DNA of 64,000 nucleotides from Acholoe squamosa (GCA_949317995.1 OX439036.1:22914854-22978853); one strand, 5' to 3'. Positions 46,389 to 59,112 are shown, counted from the first letter of the stretch. Notes: generated by a model from the letters alone, not told the origin. Made by a program: numbers and translations.

Positions 46389-46415
46389 CTTGTTCATCAC
46401 ATCTTCCACTGTCAT
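46389..46415 (-). CDS. CCM2: Tentative CCM2 first coding exon
   Basis: ATG followed by nine codons (MTVEDVMNK), ending exactly in phase 0 at a donor AAG|GTGGGT, which fits exon 2 starting GGC at 40014. An in-frame stop lies upstream. Human CCM2 also has a short phase-0 first coding exon, but these residues do not align with it. A (TA)n tract starts within 8 bases of the donor. The alternative is that translation starts at the ATG at 40026 (MILKGPKR). Confidence 0.38.
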
Positions 46416-46970
46416 CGTCCCGTCACAAGTCCTAAGTAGACATTAGCGCGGCGGTACGCTGTGGTTGGCTCACACCTAAAGACAGCAGTCAGTACTGTAA
46501 ACAGAAACACATCACAGTGGGTATGTTGCCATAACATTACAACAAGCATAACCACTGAACAGTTACTTACAAATATACCCATACATCACCAATTCCTCAA
46601 CACCACCCCCATCCCAAGTCTCACCGAATATATTCAAGAATTATTTCCAACAAGGGCATTTTTTTTGTAAGTTAATACGTTTTGATTTACAATCAAGAAC
46701 TTACAGTGGCTTTTCTAATAAAGACCTTTCGTATAGACCTCCATGTATACATGTGCTAGGAAATCACACTCCAAAGAGTACGCACTTAAAGTGAGTTTAT
46801 GTGACGAGACTGACTTGTGAATACTCGAGCAAGTGGGAATTCCTAAGTCACAGTACCACGATAATGATAGGCGTTACATAACCACTCACATAAACTCTTA
46901 TGTCCAATATCCCACTTTTCTTGTCTTCTCACCTTGTCTCTCACATACAAATCATTCACGTCTAATGCGG

Positions 46971-47019
46971 CCTGTCCCAAATTCACAGTGGCCTGTCCCA
47001 AATTCACAGTGGCCTGATT
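46971..47019 (+). repeat. 21-bp direct duplication
   Basis: GGCCTGTCCCAAATTCACAG occurs twice in tandem, and a third GGCCTG begins the next unit. Confidence 0.85.
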
Positions 47020-48109
47020 CGGAAAACTTAGAAGGCTCTATACCTGACTTACCTAGACCAATAAGGGCGGATACCTGAGAGAGGAATCTATCCAGTATAG
47101 TCTCATCTACCCCCTTCCTCTCCCTGCTAGCCGCTACCGACCCTTCAGCACTGACTGGTGCCCAAATGCCCCGAGCGGCCACTCCCTACTTTTTCTGTAG
47201 TTTCACAAGATCTTATCGGGGGGGGGGGGGGGGGCTTGAAATGTTGGCAACGTTTTCGAGGGGAAATTCCCCGAGAATTCCAAAAAATATACCCTATTCA
47301 AAGGTAACTTCCCCAAAACACCTCTCTAACCCATGAAGTGATCGATAGAAATATCAACTCAGGGAAGCTGAGGGAATATTACACTCTAATGTCACTGAAA
47401 GGAACCTATTGTAATCAAGGGCGGGGCCTCGCGGGTACGTGCCTGAAAAGCGCTTCTTTCGTATATGGTATCCATATCTGAGGAGGTGCCCCCGGGTATA
47501 ATGCTTCATTGTCATTCGTTATCATGATGTACGATATAAATGAAGTATTGATGAGTAACTCACGTGCCCTGCATCGGGATGTACCAAAGATGCATCATGC
47601 ATGCAGCATGACGACAGAAAGGCACCCAGTACACTATGTCTTACAGAAAGGGTAAAGTTGGTTTCTTTGTACAAAGATCTAGTAGAAGGATGGCCGACAG
47701 CTTCTATAGATCTGCTCCCATGGTACTAGTCTCTGCTAGTCCCCCATGTATTTATATAATCCCAGGCTACTGGGCCACCACCACTGGGGCCACCAGGGGT
47801 CCCAATACTAAATTGTCAAACCCTCCAACACAGTAAAACACATCCCCCCGACCTTCAGCCATGCTTGTCATACCAAGACCATCGGAATCATGTGTAGACA
47901 GGTCTACTTTAGTTTTCTACCCTCTACCAATATCCCCTAAATCGTTTAGAGAAGGAGTCATCTCCACCATCATATATTTTACAAATCGGCTATTAAAGTA
48001 TACGCCATTTGTCAAATCACTTTTACCTGTAATTGTTATATATGGGATACCACAGTACCTCAAATATACGGCGAACCTGTGTACGAGACAGACCGCGACT
48101 CCAATGGCT

Positions 48110-48515
48110 ACTGCATTCATACATGTACTACAAATTCAGTTGAGAGTCAGTAGACTACTGACTCTGTACTAAAACAAGAAAAATGTGGCAAGGGCCACGG
48201 TTAGGAGTTGCCACTCTGCGGCCGACGTGTGACATCACAACCGACCTATGACGTCACAAATTGCGTCACAAGGTGACCGTGATGTCACTGACAAACCGAA
48301 AACATAATGAAATTGCTACGGTTGCTGCGCTCCCGGCCGCTACGCGGCAAGCAACTCCAAAAAATGCAGAGTAAAGTCAGTAGATCTACTGGTAGTTTTG
48401 GGTGTATCCTATCAGTGGCTACTTAAGTAATCTAGTAGTGGTTGATCAGTATATTCGCAGTATCCACTGAATTTGGAAGTAGATACTGCTTTCTGGTCCG
48501 GGTTTAGTCAACTTC
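48110..48515 (+). repeat. CAGTA-rich dispersed repeat, copy 1
   Basis: Contains CAAATTCAGTTGAGAGTCAG, CTACTGACTCTGTACT, CCTATCAGTGGCTACT and ATCCACTGAATTTGGAAGTA, ending in a CTTCTGGTCC-like block. Collinear with 52740-52945. Confidence 0.65.
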
Positions 48516-49847
48516 TGTATACATAGGCAAAGTCTGCATTGGTCTTGGGCTCTGTAAGACGTCATAGGCATAAGCATCACCCAGCCGCTCTCTGACTTAA
48601 GAAAATGTTCATTGGAAGTCCCAAAGGGGGTTCTGAAAATTGATGATTAATAACTGAAGTATACTCACTGGGACACCACTGGTAGGAAAAAAAACATCTA
48701 TAATTTAGGCCCTTGGGTCAGGACAATCCTAGAAGACCCGAGAAATGTCTATTAGCCGCGACCTTTGAACAGGCTTTCGCATCAATATACCCTTAGAGGT
48801 GCACATTCCTATGCTGATTTTCCTAAAATGCTCAATTAGAACGCTTTGACTTGAGAATTAGTTTTAAAGATGGAGGCAGATGAAATTTCATGGAGTCTCC
48901 TGTAACGCTGATCAACCAATGTGGTTGGCGCTTGTACGTGTCTGGCAGCACGAGTGCACTAAACAGACAGAACAGAACGACGTTGAGTTGGCAATTTTCA
49001 CTTCTCCCTAGCATAAATCCTCCCACTTAGCATAAAAAAAACCGGGTTTTTAACATTAAAAAACGTTTTTATTGGTTTCCGTATTGAGTTATTTGGTTGA
49101 AAATTGGTTGAAAAAACATTTATAAACGTTTTTTTGCCAAGTGGGCTGCATATAAAGAAAAGAATAATATTCACACCATGGATATTATTCTCGTTGCAAT
49201 ATGGCATACAGGGGAAAATTGGACTTTCTGAACACAACTTCATGACTACCGGGTAATGACACTGGCGTAAGAAAATGGTGGGGTGAGGTGGGGAGGGGGA
49301 TGAGCTTCCCGCCCAGGCATCTCCTCATATTGAATAACGGGAAAGTTCCCTATATGAACGTATATCGATGTTTTGTTGGCCTTCGTTTTCCTTCTCAAAA
49401 AATCTAGAATAAAGTTAAATCAAGTAATAATGAAAATTTTCCTCAATCAACCACATGGTTAGTGAAAATATCTGCAGTAGGTCCGTATTAAAAGAGCACA
49501 TGAAAATGGAACATACTGGTACTATGGTACAGGGAACAGAGCCATTCCTGTATGGAGGTGGCCATCTTGAAATCAGTTATGTAACTGACCCCTGACGGCC
49601 ATCTTGGTTCTGGCAGAGGATTGTGGGTAATCTCTCATCTTCTCCTCCACCCACAGAAAACAATGAGAATTGAGAAGACTGATAAGCTGCCCCTGCCTCT
49701 ATCACCTTAAGTACCTGTCCATTGTTTTAGGTGTGAATGGAGGGGATTAGCCTGATGGGGAGACAATGGTTTGGTTTTACTCAGCCAGGATTATATGTGC
49801 CCCCTTAGAAAACTTTTAAAGTTTAATTTCTCCTGTTTTTAAAGTAC

Positions 49848-50078
49848 TACCGTAAATCCCCGGTCATAAGCCGGATTTTTTTTTTCTATTTTGGGCCCAA
49901 ACCGGCTTCTAAATATTTCCCAAAGTCCCCCCCCCCCGGCTTATGACCAGGTTTTTTTTTACTATAGAATAAAGAGAAAATGGTAAAAATTTGACCAAAA
50001 AAACGGCTTTTATTTTTTTCCTGAACTCACCCCCCCGGCTTATGACCGGGGCCGGCTTATGACCGGGGATTTACGGTA
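49848..50078. mobile_element. Second TACCGTA-ended MITE family
   Basis: TACCGTAAATCCCCGGTCAT, then AAGCCGG at the left; a mirror image at the right with CCGGCTTATGACC doubled (50037-50063). It shares only the TACCGTAA tip and the doubled subterminal layout with the other family. The interior has T and C runs. Confidence 0.82.
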
Positions 50079-50448
50079 AGTCTAAATAAAGCTTATATTG
50101 TTTAAGTCAAAAGTATTTGCTATCCAAAGGTATAGATTTTTAGAATATAGCTTTATATAGACTATTAGGAAGGGCAAACCAAAGTAAACTGTATAAAGAG
50201 GCCAACTGCTGATCTAGCCCCCGACTACATGAGCCACCTAGCTAATTTGTTTGGTACTAGCAATGGCTCTGCTCCCTATACTGAGGAGACATTTTTCTTT
50301 CAACCCCCCCCCCCCGCTCCTCCTTACCTTTTCCCTATCTTTCTATTGAGTTACTATCTGGTAAATAGCCAAAGATGATATCAATTAACATATTGGAGGA
50401 CTCCTATACTACTACCGTAGATCCTCATGTACCATCTTGAATTTCGCT

Positions 50449-50930
50449 GGTTGAGCTAAAACCCACTGATAAGACATACCATGAGGGGTACCTTGTCCCT
50501 GGTTAACACCCACTTCCAGGGACATGCTGGTCCCACCTTATCAGTGTGGGTCGCAGGAACCAGCTCCAGACCAGCTAGCGGCCAATACCGAGGAAGCAGA
50601 TTGAAGCTGATTCCCAGTGGTTATCACTGATAACTGCTATCAGATGGGTAACAACTATCCCCCAAGAGGACCACAGTGAATAGTTGGGGTTATTTCATTG
50701 GTTGACAATTAAACCTTACCGAACATTTCAAAATCAGGATGCACCTTATACGGACTTAGCAGGATTAATTATTAGCCATTGAAATAATCACAATGATTCC
50801 CTGCGGCCCTCTCGGGGGCTAACTGGTACCCATCTGATAGGTGTTATCAGTAGAACTCGCTGGTAACAAGCTTCAGCAATGGCGGCGCCCATGGGATAAC
50901 CTGCTACCTCGGAATACAGGCAGGATGTAT
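50449..50930. repeat. Composite foldback repeat
   Basis: The first part matches 33600-33725 inverted and the second matches 30100-30265. Internally, CTATCAGATGGGTAACAACT (about 50638) is mirrored by TGGTACCCATCTGATAGG (about 50824). No ORF of interest. Confidence 0.55.
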
Positions 50931-51207
50931 TAGTTAATCAGCATAAAGCTCCTCATATCCAAGCCCCAAGTGCGCCTTAATACAGCATTCCCCTTAACTC
51001 AGGGTGTGCCTTATAGGTGGGTATAACAGAGCAGTAGGTACTAGAAAATTTGAGAAATACCAAAAAGTGCATCTTAAAGAATGTAAAGATATGGCAATGT
51101 TTCTAAGTCAGGGTGTGCCCTATACGTGAAGTGCGGCTTATATACTGGTATGTGAGGTATCGCTGTGGGTACTTTTAGTTTGGGTAGCCTACCTTTACAA
51201 CACTTTT

Positions 51208-51290
51208 TACCGTAATCTCTCGCGTAGAAGGCGCAGCCCGCGTAGAAGGCGCACCCCCAACTCAGAGAAGGCAGATCTGCATAGAAGGCC
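51208..51290. mobile_element. Truncated TACCGTA-family MITE end
   Basis: TACCGTAATCTCTCGCGTAG with GCGTAGAAGGCGCA doubled. It is cut off where the long foldback begins. Confidence 0.6.
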
Positions 51291-51867
51291 ATAAAAGTGT
51301 TTGGAAATGTGTGTACACCCCACTCACTGAGAGCTTTGTTAATTACACTATCAACTGACCTTTTAATCAAGAGAATTCATGCAGCATTATAATCAATAAT
51401 CCTGTCATAGTGTGTGCTGACACCTGGTGTTATTCTATGGATCATTTAAGTCATTAACTACTATTGATGTTATTTGGCATCATTTTGAAAGGTACAATAC
51501 TGTTCATTTTTTGAAAGAAATAATCCTCTGATTTGCATTATTTGTTAACAAGTTATAGATAAGACAGGTTCAAACCAAATTTGTTATTTGTTCATATCAT
51601 ACCCTCCCATTGATTATCTAGGCCCACACTGTTATAACAGGGAAATAGGCCTGTCTTCTAGAGACATGGCATGCTGGGATACCAGTAGTTTGTAATGTAG
51701 AGAATAGAGAATGATATACAGCTCATACAACACCAGGTGGCAGCACACACTATGGCAGGATTATTGATTATAATGCTGCATGGATTCTCTTGATTTAAAG
51801 GTCAATAGTGTAATTAATAAAGCTCTCAGTGAGTGGGGTGTACACATATTTCCAAACACTTTTATGG
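51289..51867. mobile_element. Foldback element with about 140-bp inverted arms
   Basis: The left arm 51289-51431 (CCATAAAAGTGTTTGGAAAT ... CACACTATGACAGGATTATT in mirror sense ... ACACCTGGTGTT) is repeated inverted at 51728-51867. The arms are highly similar; the unpaired centre is about 300 bases with no ORF. Confidence 0.8.
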
Positions 51868-51993
51868 TGAGCAGAATGGCATGTTTTATTCAGCAGTTTA
51901 AGGGTATTTAGAGCACCATGGTATAGACTACACCTTTTCTTTGGTTAAAGAAAATACATGACCCTGTGTACATGTTTCTGGTTTGGAAAGTGG

Positions 51994-52110
51994 AGGTACC
52001 CCGCGTATAAGGCGCACCCCCAACTCAAGGCAATTACCCTCCCGCGTAAAAGACCCAGTCACGATCTGATTCGCGTTTAAGACGCGCCTTATACGCGGGA
52101 GATTACGGTA
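51994..52110. mobile_element. Internally deleted TACCGTA-family MITE (117 bp)
   Basis: Starts TACCCCGCGTATAAGGCGCA, a left end lacking the GTAATCTC block, and ends TTATACGCGGGAGATTACGG then TA. Confidence 0.65.
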
Positions 52111-52739
52111 GCTGATACTGTGTGCAGCCAGGAGCGCCAGTAAGTGGAGCGCACCCAGGAGTGGTCCTCCGGTCATGCATGACCAGCTATTAGGTGTGGA
52201 GAGGGGATTCATACTACCAGGTAGTTCATCACCTTGAATGGATGAAAGTGTAATGGCCAGTGTTTCCCCACATGATAATGGCACTGGCAGGCCACCGGCG
52301 TTATTTTCATTGTTGCCGGTGTCAAATAAAATGACAGTATGAGGAACAGTGGTGTTTCAACATCCACTGCTATTCATTCCTCTGCCAGACACCACAGATT
52401 AAAGCAGTAGTGGAGCAGTTTGGTATCAGTATACAAGCAGTGGCAGATCAGTATGTCTGAAATATGTAAATAAGGTGCAGTAGTTGATCAGTAATCTACT
52501 GTAACAGCTTTGGTGTTGAAGTGGGAAAATAGTGAATCTGCGATTATAAATGAGATGTGAAAAATTCACAATGGTGACAAAGAAAAAATAGCTAGACAGC
52601 TCATAAAACATTAGGCCCTACTTAATGGCACTGAGAAAAACTCACTTTCATACATGCTTACCTTTAATCACTACCATAATATATCAAAGATATAAGTGTA
52701 GCTGGCCAGCACTAATCCATGAATGGACAGAGTGATACC

Positions 52740-52945
52740 AGTAGGGGATCAGTAGGCTACTGTATTCATACAGCGAAACTGCAAATTCAGTTGCGATTCA
52801 TTAGACTACTTAATCTGTGCTGAAAGGGCAGTGTTAATTCAGTTGTTTTGGGAGTATTCTATCAGTAGCTACTGAAATATGCATTGGTATATTCTCAGTA
52901 TCCACTGAATTTGGAAGTATATACTGCCTTCTGGTCTGGCTTATC
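52740..52945 (+). repeat. CAGTA-rich dispersed repeat, copy 2
   Basis: GCAAATTCAGTTGCGATTCA, TATCAGTAGCTACTGAAATA, CTCAGTATCCACTGAATTTG and GCCTTCTGGTCTGG, in the same order as at 48.1-48.5 kb. Confidence 0.65.
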
Positions 52946-54662
52946 CAAGGAATCTGAGAATGGTAAACTCCAGATTTTAGAGGGTGGTAGTTTGGTAGTC
53001 ATTAGGTACATACATGTAATATGTATGTAATATATGCCTGATGCTTCGCACCAGGTATATATTCACGTAACCTGGTTAACCCATAGTTTATCTACTACGT
53101 AATGCATCTATTCACATATCTACCTCTCCCTCTGACCCCCACTCTTTGGTTATAATAAATGACTGGTCCCTTACCAGACCCTACATCCACCCACAAACAC
53201 AACAACTAGAGACCCTCGCCCCTCCTCCTTCACATCCTCTCTCTTATAGTGCTACCGTAGTTATAAAGTGGCAAACCATTCTGTTGAAGTTGTCAACTAC
53301 AGAAGGAGTGCACAGTTTATTTTCAGAGGTGTCAGTTGGTTGTTGGTCCAACCTCTGAAGATTTTAGGGCCCTTGAACACTTTCCACATTTCTCAGCTTA
53401 TGAAACTGCACTTAAGTCTCAATGTGATCATGGGCCTCTGAACCTCTGAAAATAGATGACCCTCTGAGGGTCTGACATCTCTGTATTTTGGATCCCTGGG
53501 TCACCTCTAAGGGCTATTTCACCATTGTGGACTTCATTCATGCCCACCCCTTGAGTGGCAAGGCCTCCTACCTGAGAAACCTTATTGAATTCAATTGGAT
53601 ACAAAGGCTTCATACAAATGCACCACAAGGGTTAAACATCGCTCATGCCCCCTTTGGAGCAGGATGAAAAGTGGTCATTCGTTCAATGCGGATATGGGTC
53701 TTTCCTAAAATCCACCTTGGAGAATACACTCTCTAGCACAAACATGCCATACAACCTAGCCACGTGACATGTATTAGAGAGAATTACTCCTCAATATTCT
53801 ATGTACTCTACATATTATATTTCGGAGCACTGATTTAGAACTAACGTTTTATTTTGCCACCTCGGTATAACTTTTTCCTCAGATAAAATCACCTGAGTGA
53901 CTTATCTAAGGTGTACACTATCCTTGTATGGTGTAGTAGGGCCTAATATACAACCTTGTTGTCACCCAGCCCCAAAAAAACTCCAGGCCTTCAGTAGATC
54001 TGGGACCACTTGGCTTTACAGCCACTTAGTTTTCACAAACAGATGCCTGATGAGCCCCTACAGGACGAAACTGCTCAGATTAGATCAACAAATCGATTTT
54101 GTTGATTGTTACCATGGTATCATAGAAACCTTGGTACACATGACAACCCTCCTTGGAGATCTGTCAACAGTGGCTGTTGCCTGGCAACAGTGTTCCGAAT
54201 GACGTCATAGCCTTTGAGCTAAACTGTCATTCAGAGTGGTTGCATCGTAAAATTTTTATATTTTTGCATGTATGAATTCATTTGCATTCCAAAATCCAAG
54301 ATGGCAGCTCTCATAATACCCATTTCCATTATTCCAAAACACATATCTATTTTTAGCACTGTCTACTGTTTATGCATATGTTGTAAACCTAACCATACCT
54401 TTTCTCTAGGGGCATCATTGGAATGTGCTTAATCGAATATGAGTACTAAACATATAAATGGAATAATACAGTGTCAGAACAAGGTCGAAAATGAGATCAA
54501 AGGTTAAGGTCAGCCCCAAAGAGGGGTCAAGAAGAAAGTGTACATAATATCATGAGGGCACAGATAAGGGAATATAGATAGTATGAGGCTGGAACTTTGC
54601 CAAGGTCAAGGTTATATTTATCAAGGTCAAACATGGAAAAAATGGCATAAAAGTCATACATG

Positions 54663-54708
54663 TATATACTATCTTCCAATAGTCTGTTATACTATCTTCC
54701 AATAGTCT
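54663..54708 (+). repeat. 23-bp tandem duplication
   Basis: ATACTATCTTCCAATAGTCT occurs twice, separated by three bases. Confidence 0.85.
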
Positions 54709-56327
54709 ATCCTAGTAGATATATTATCTACCATACATATGTTCATGCCTATATCATGCTAACATGTATTTGAAGTAATATTGACTAGGAATTCATAAGT
54801 GACATGGGGTGTTTCCATGGCAACAGCCTTATGTTTACATTTGATTTTTCAGTCTTACTGAGGAAGTACTCATCTACGCTGGTGCCCACGGGTATTGAGG
54901 ACATAGTACCCGCTGGCCATGCCTGATGGCATTCTCCCCATGATGTGGAGATAAGTACATCTGAAATCCACTAGATGGCATTATATAAAATCCATGCACA
55001 GTGTCTGTACCAAACATCTGTATACGAGGGGCCAGTGCAGTGATATTGACCCCATTACATATGTTACAGCTACCTTGGTGCCCTCTTCTGGATAAGGGTG
55101 ACAACAAGGCATGATTGACAGGGGATTTCGTAAGCATGGCCTGCCTGCTATAATGTCCCAATATAGAGGCAGGTTGCCAGCCAAGTACTCATCTTGACCT
55201 ACAGGGCACAATATAAATCATACACCCTAAATATCAGGTACATGCATAGTCCATGGGACCTGATTCATATCATGCAGGTATTTCATAGGGCCTCTACCAA
55301 GGTCAAGGTCATCATTCCAAGGTCAAATATAGAAATTTCCACTATATTTGGCAGATTTCCCTACTTTTGTGCATGAATTTACCAGAAAACAAAGCAGTTT
55401 AGAGTAGAAGACATGCACTCAGTGTTGTACAATCAACCCTACAAGATGGTGATGGTGCATACAGGACAAACATTCAAGAAATCTGCTCCAAAATCAATGT
55501 TCCTTCACTAGCCTTGAAACAGTATTCCATGATGCAGTGTTCTCTATAGTAACCTGTCGGTACCTAAAACATAAAATAACATAGCTGGGCCCTTGGACTA
55601 ATATCATCGGTATTGGCGGTCGCCAACATTTCACTCCTGTCACTGCCACGTCCATTAGCTACATGCTGCAGTTACTACTCTGTGACTGTCATTGTGCAGA
55701 CCATAACCCTTTAGGGGCTACATGTACATATTAAAGTGCATCAATGCATTCCAACAATTTGTCGCCATGTTTAATAATACATGATTGCAGTACTGGTGTC
55801 TATACACAGCAGCATCATGCCAATCCTTCAAGAGTGCATACAACTCATCCAAATGACATCTTTTGAATGTAAATCTGATGAGTTTTCATTTTAAAATGAC
55901 GCAGATGGATAAGTTGAGCCCACTGGCTTTATTTGGTGCGTTCATAAATGAAAAGTGTGGTCTTTAGATGTTTAGGATCCCTAGGGAGGCTAAGTTGACC
56001 TCCGCCAAAAGCAGCCTCATGGGGAGATGGCCTATTTGTCTGGAGACTTAGAATGAATGTACAGCCCTCAGGGGGTCTTCAGAAAACAAAGGCCCTTCTT
56101 CTCTTCGCAGCATGGCCATTTCTTCACTGCATACAAAAATAGATCCCATTGTCCCTTTTCATTACACCATGTTACATAGTGCTGGAATGCAGGAGGTGCT
56201 ATTGTCCTTTTTTGTGCTATACATTTTTCCTGCATTCTCCAGATATATATGTTCAACATAAGTGGAGGTATACAAAATAGCCATTGTGTAATATCCTGTA
56301 TATCAACCCTTTAATGTTAGTATAGCG

Positions 56328-56985
56328 GTGTACACATGATACATGAAAGCAGAGCTGCTCAAACCATGCTCCATCATGCTGGTATACACATGATACATGG
56401 AAGCAGAGCTGCTCAAACCATGCTCCATCATGCTGGTATACACATGATACATGGAAGCAGAGCTGCACAAACCATGCTCCATCATGCTGGTGTACACATG
56501 ATACATGAAAGCAGAGCTGCACAAACCATGCTCCATCATGCTGGTATACACATGATACATGAAAGCAGAGCTGCTCAAACCATGCTCCATCATGCTGGTA
56601 TACACATGATACATGGAAGCAGAGCTACACAATCCATGCTCCATCATGCTGGTGTACACATGATACATGAAAGCAGAGCTGCACAAACCATGCTCCATCA
56701 TGCTGGTGTACACATGATACATGGAAGCAGAGCTGCACAAACCATGCTCCATCATGCTGGTGTACACATGATACATGAAAGCAGAGCTGCACAAACCATG
56801 CTCCATCATGCTGGTGTACACATGATACATGGAAGCAGAGCTGCACAAACCATGCTCCATCATGCTGGTGTACACATGATACATGAAAGCAGAGCTGCTC
56901 AAACCATGCTCCATCATGCTGGTGTACACATGATACATGAAAGCAGAGCTGCTCAAACCATGCTCCATCATCCTGACACCCTTTT
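56328..56985. repeat. 54-bp minisatellite, twelve copies
   Basis: The unit contains GTACACATGATACATGAAAG, CAGAGCTGC and AACCATGCTCCATCATGCTG. Three variable sites (GTG/GTATAC, GAAAGC/GGAAGC, GCTC/GCAC) define subtypes; copies 7-10 alternate strictly, indicating a 108-bp higher-order unit. Because 54 is divisible by 3, long frames stay open on both strands (235 codons +, 267 codons -), but these are repeat artefacts with no codon or domain support. Confidence 0.93.
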
Positions 56986-57000
56986 TAAGGTTTGTCCAAT

Positions 57001-57203
57001 GGGGGGGGGGGAGGGGCACTTTACAAACTGGTGGACTACTTGATGTTTGCTTCGATGAGCTATATACAAAAACCAAAGTACCAAGGATACAGGGAATCCT
57101 CCACATACACAGAAGTTTTTCGCTCAGAGGGTCAAAAACATTTTTTGTCTGTCAAGGGATCTACCCCTCTCCACCCCGTTGTGAGAAAATGACCACTCCC
57201 TTA
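57001..57203. mobile_element. G-run MITE, partial
   Basis: A 12-base G run at the left, and GAGAAAATGACCACTCCCTT at the right followed by AGG. The right terminus of the family is intact; the left terminus is replaced by the minisatellite flank. Confidence 0.5.
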
Positions 57204-57999
57204 GGCTTATACGTGCGCTGGTACGGTACACAAATTTCTATCATTCTCTACCTGTATCCCGGCCTGTATCTGCCAACACCAGAACCTTCTTTCAATACAA
57301 ACTGACTACAGCCTTTTTTTACGAGAAACCATGGATTACTACAAGTGAATGAACTACAGTGAGCTATCTAGCTGACGGGGGGTGAAAGTAAATCATCGTT
57401 TACAGCAGAAAGTGCCATACTGACCTATTCCCAACGTGTCACTTAGTACAACCCGCAATGTGATAAAACAAGGCGGGCATAAAAGAAGCCAGAGTTGGGC
57501 AACGTAAATAAACAGGAGGGACCACTCAAATACAGCCACCACGACACCCATTATGGACACTTTTTGTGGTTCTCTCACTAAAAATCATCACGATCTCTGC
57601 CAATTTCTCTGGACAGAAAAAAAGATATATGAGGTATGTTTGGCCCCCTAGAGGTAAATGCGTGGAAAATGGTTTGTCTGGATGACAGAATGTTAGGATG
57701 ACAGAATTGTTAGTTCTATCATCCAGACTACTGACATAAGCCTGATTGAAATGAGATTAGACACTGATACATGTTGTACATATCACAGGCAGTTATCAGG
57801 CTTTTATCTGTCGTCTATCTGTAGAGATCAACCAATGGTAACGTGAGGGTGACAGGTGAACAGAACCTTGTGCCTTCTATCCTGTCGATACAACCTTTCC
57901 GAAATAAAAAATATCTCATGAACAAGCTGCATGTGGCATAGCCTATCATTTGAATGATCCTATAAGCCGTACTAAAAATTTATGTCTTAGTACTGTAGA

Positions 58000-58120
58000 C
58001 TGTGTCAGGGCTAGACAAATCCATGTGTCCAGTGCCTGGGATGCAAGATAATTACTGAACACACTTTTCCTTATATTTTGTGTCCGGTGGACACAACTGC
58101 ATGGCTAGTTAAGGGGCTTG
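58000..58120 (+). repeat. GGGCTAGACAAATCC-type dispersed repeat
   Basis: AGGGCTAGACAAATCCATGT, then GTGCCTGGGATGCAA and GTGTCCGGTGGACACAA. The same order (GGGCTCGACAAATCCCTGTG ... GTGCCCAATGGGCACA) occurs at 27745-27840. Confidence 0.5.
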
Positions 58121-58269
58121 GCACAAACAAATAATTACTAGTGTACTGGAAAAATATTAGTTTTATCTTTGTGTCCGGAGAGCACACTCATTGACATCTG
58201 ATATGTCGATCCTTGAGTATACAGCATGGAAAATGGAAATATAGAAGTATGGAACCTATTAGCTGTAAA

Positions 58270-58620
58270 GGAGAAATTCAAAGACCTACTGCCCCGGACC
58301 AGAAGGCAGTATCTACTTCTCCTATCAGTAGCTACTGAGAATATGCTGATCAACAACTGCATTTTGCAGTAGGTACTGCTGAAATACTTCCAAAACAGCT
58401 GACTCTACACTGCATTTTCAGTATAGACTCAGTAGTGTACTGACTATCAACTGAGTATGCACTGCATTTTCAGGCTAGAATCATTAGTCTACTGACTCTC
58501 AACTGAATCTTAATAGATACCAAAAATGTCACACTCTGTGCAGCAGCATAGATGCAGTAGTCTACTGACTATCTACTGGTATCACTCTGTCCATTCATCG
58601 ATTATTTATTGGGCTACTGA
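58270..58620 (-). repeat. CAGTA-rich dispersed repeat, copy 3 (inverted)
   Basis: CCGGACCAGAAGGCAGTATC, TATCAGTAGCTACTGAGAAT and CAACTGAATCTTAAT are the reverse-complement layout of copies 1 and 2. Confidence 0.6.
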
Positions 58621-59112
58621 CCTGATGCTTTTGAGACAGTCCATAGTGTAAATGTCAGTATGGTTGTGAACAGTAATCAAAAGATTCAGTTATGAAATTC
58701 TGAAACTATCCAGTGTTTTTAAGAAAAGCATAATTATACCTTTGCATATGATTGTTATTGAGTGCCAGTAATGGATACACATGGATGTTGGGGTGTGTGA
58801 AAGCGAGGAATTAGTCACTGACTTTATGTAGGGCATAAATGTACTGAATCATCAAGTATTATTTTGGTAACCATCATGCCACTTTTTTTTTTTACATAGT
58901 ATACATGTAATATTGATAATTACAAAGCTGCTGTCTTATGACCTTAACATCAATAAAATGCAAGGCATTCTACTATAGCAGTACTTTATCAGACATGCCT
59001 ACTCTTACCTTCTTGCTATGATAGAAGTTACCCTGTACTACTGAATCAGTACTGCCCCCCTCCTATATGAGTTGCATGCACTACTAGGGAGTAATGACAG
59101 CTCCACATATCT

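Larger units (their letters stand above)
46416..56325. other. Repeat-rich span without a recognised gene
   Basis: Contains dispersed repeats (48.1-48.5, 50.4-50.9, 52.4-52.95 kb), MITEs, a long foldback and G or C runs. ORFs here are short, lack splice context and resemble no family I know. If the 46.4-kb exon is real, the CCM2 promoter should lie just above 46415. Confidence 0.5.

Noticed and set aside
47861-48172. 103-codon + strand ORF
   Set aside because: No recognisable domain; its end overlaps the CAGTA-rich repeat and there is no upstream acceptor or start context.
56303-57106. 267-codon reverse-strand ORF (the longest in the window)
   Set aside because: It is the 54-bp minisatellite read in a stop-free frame; the opposite strand is equally open and there is no domain or splice context.
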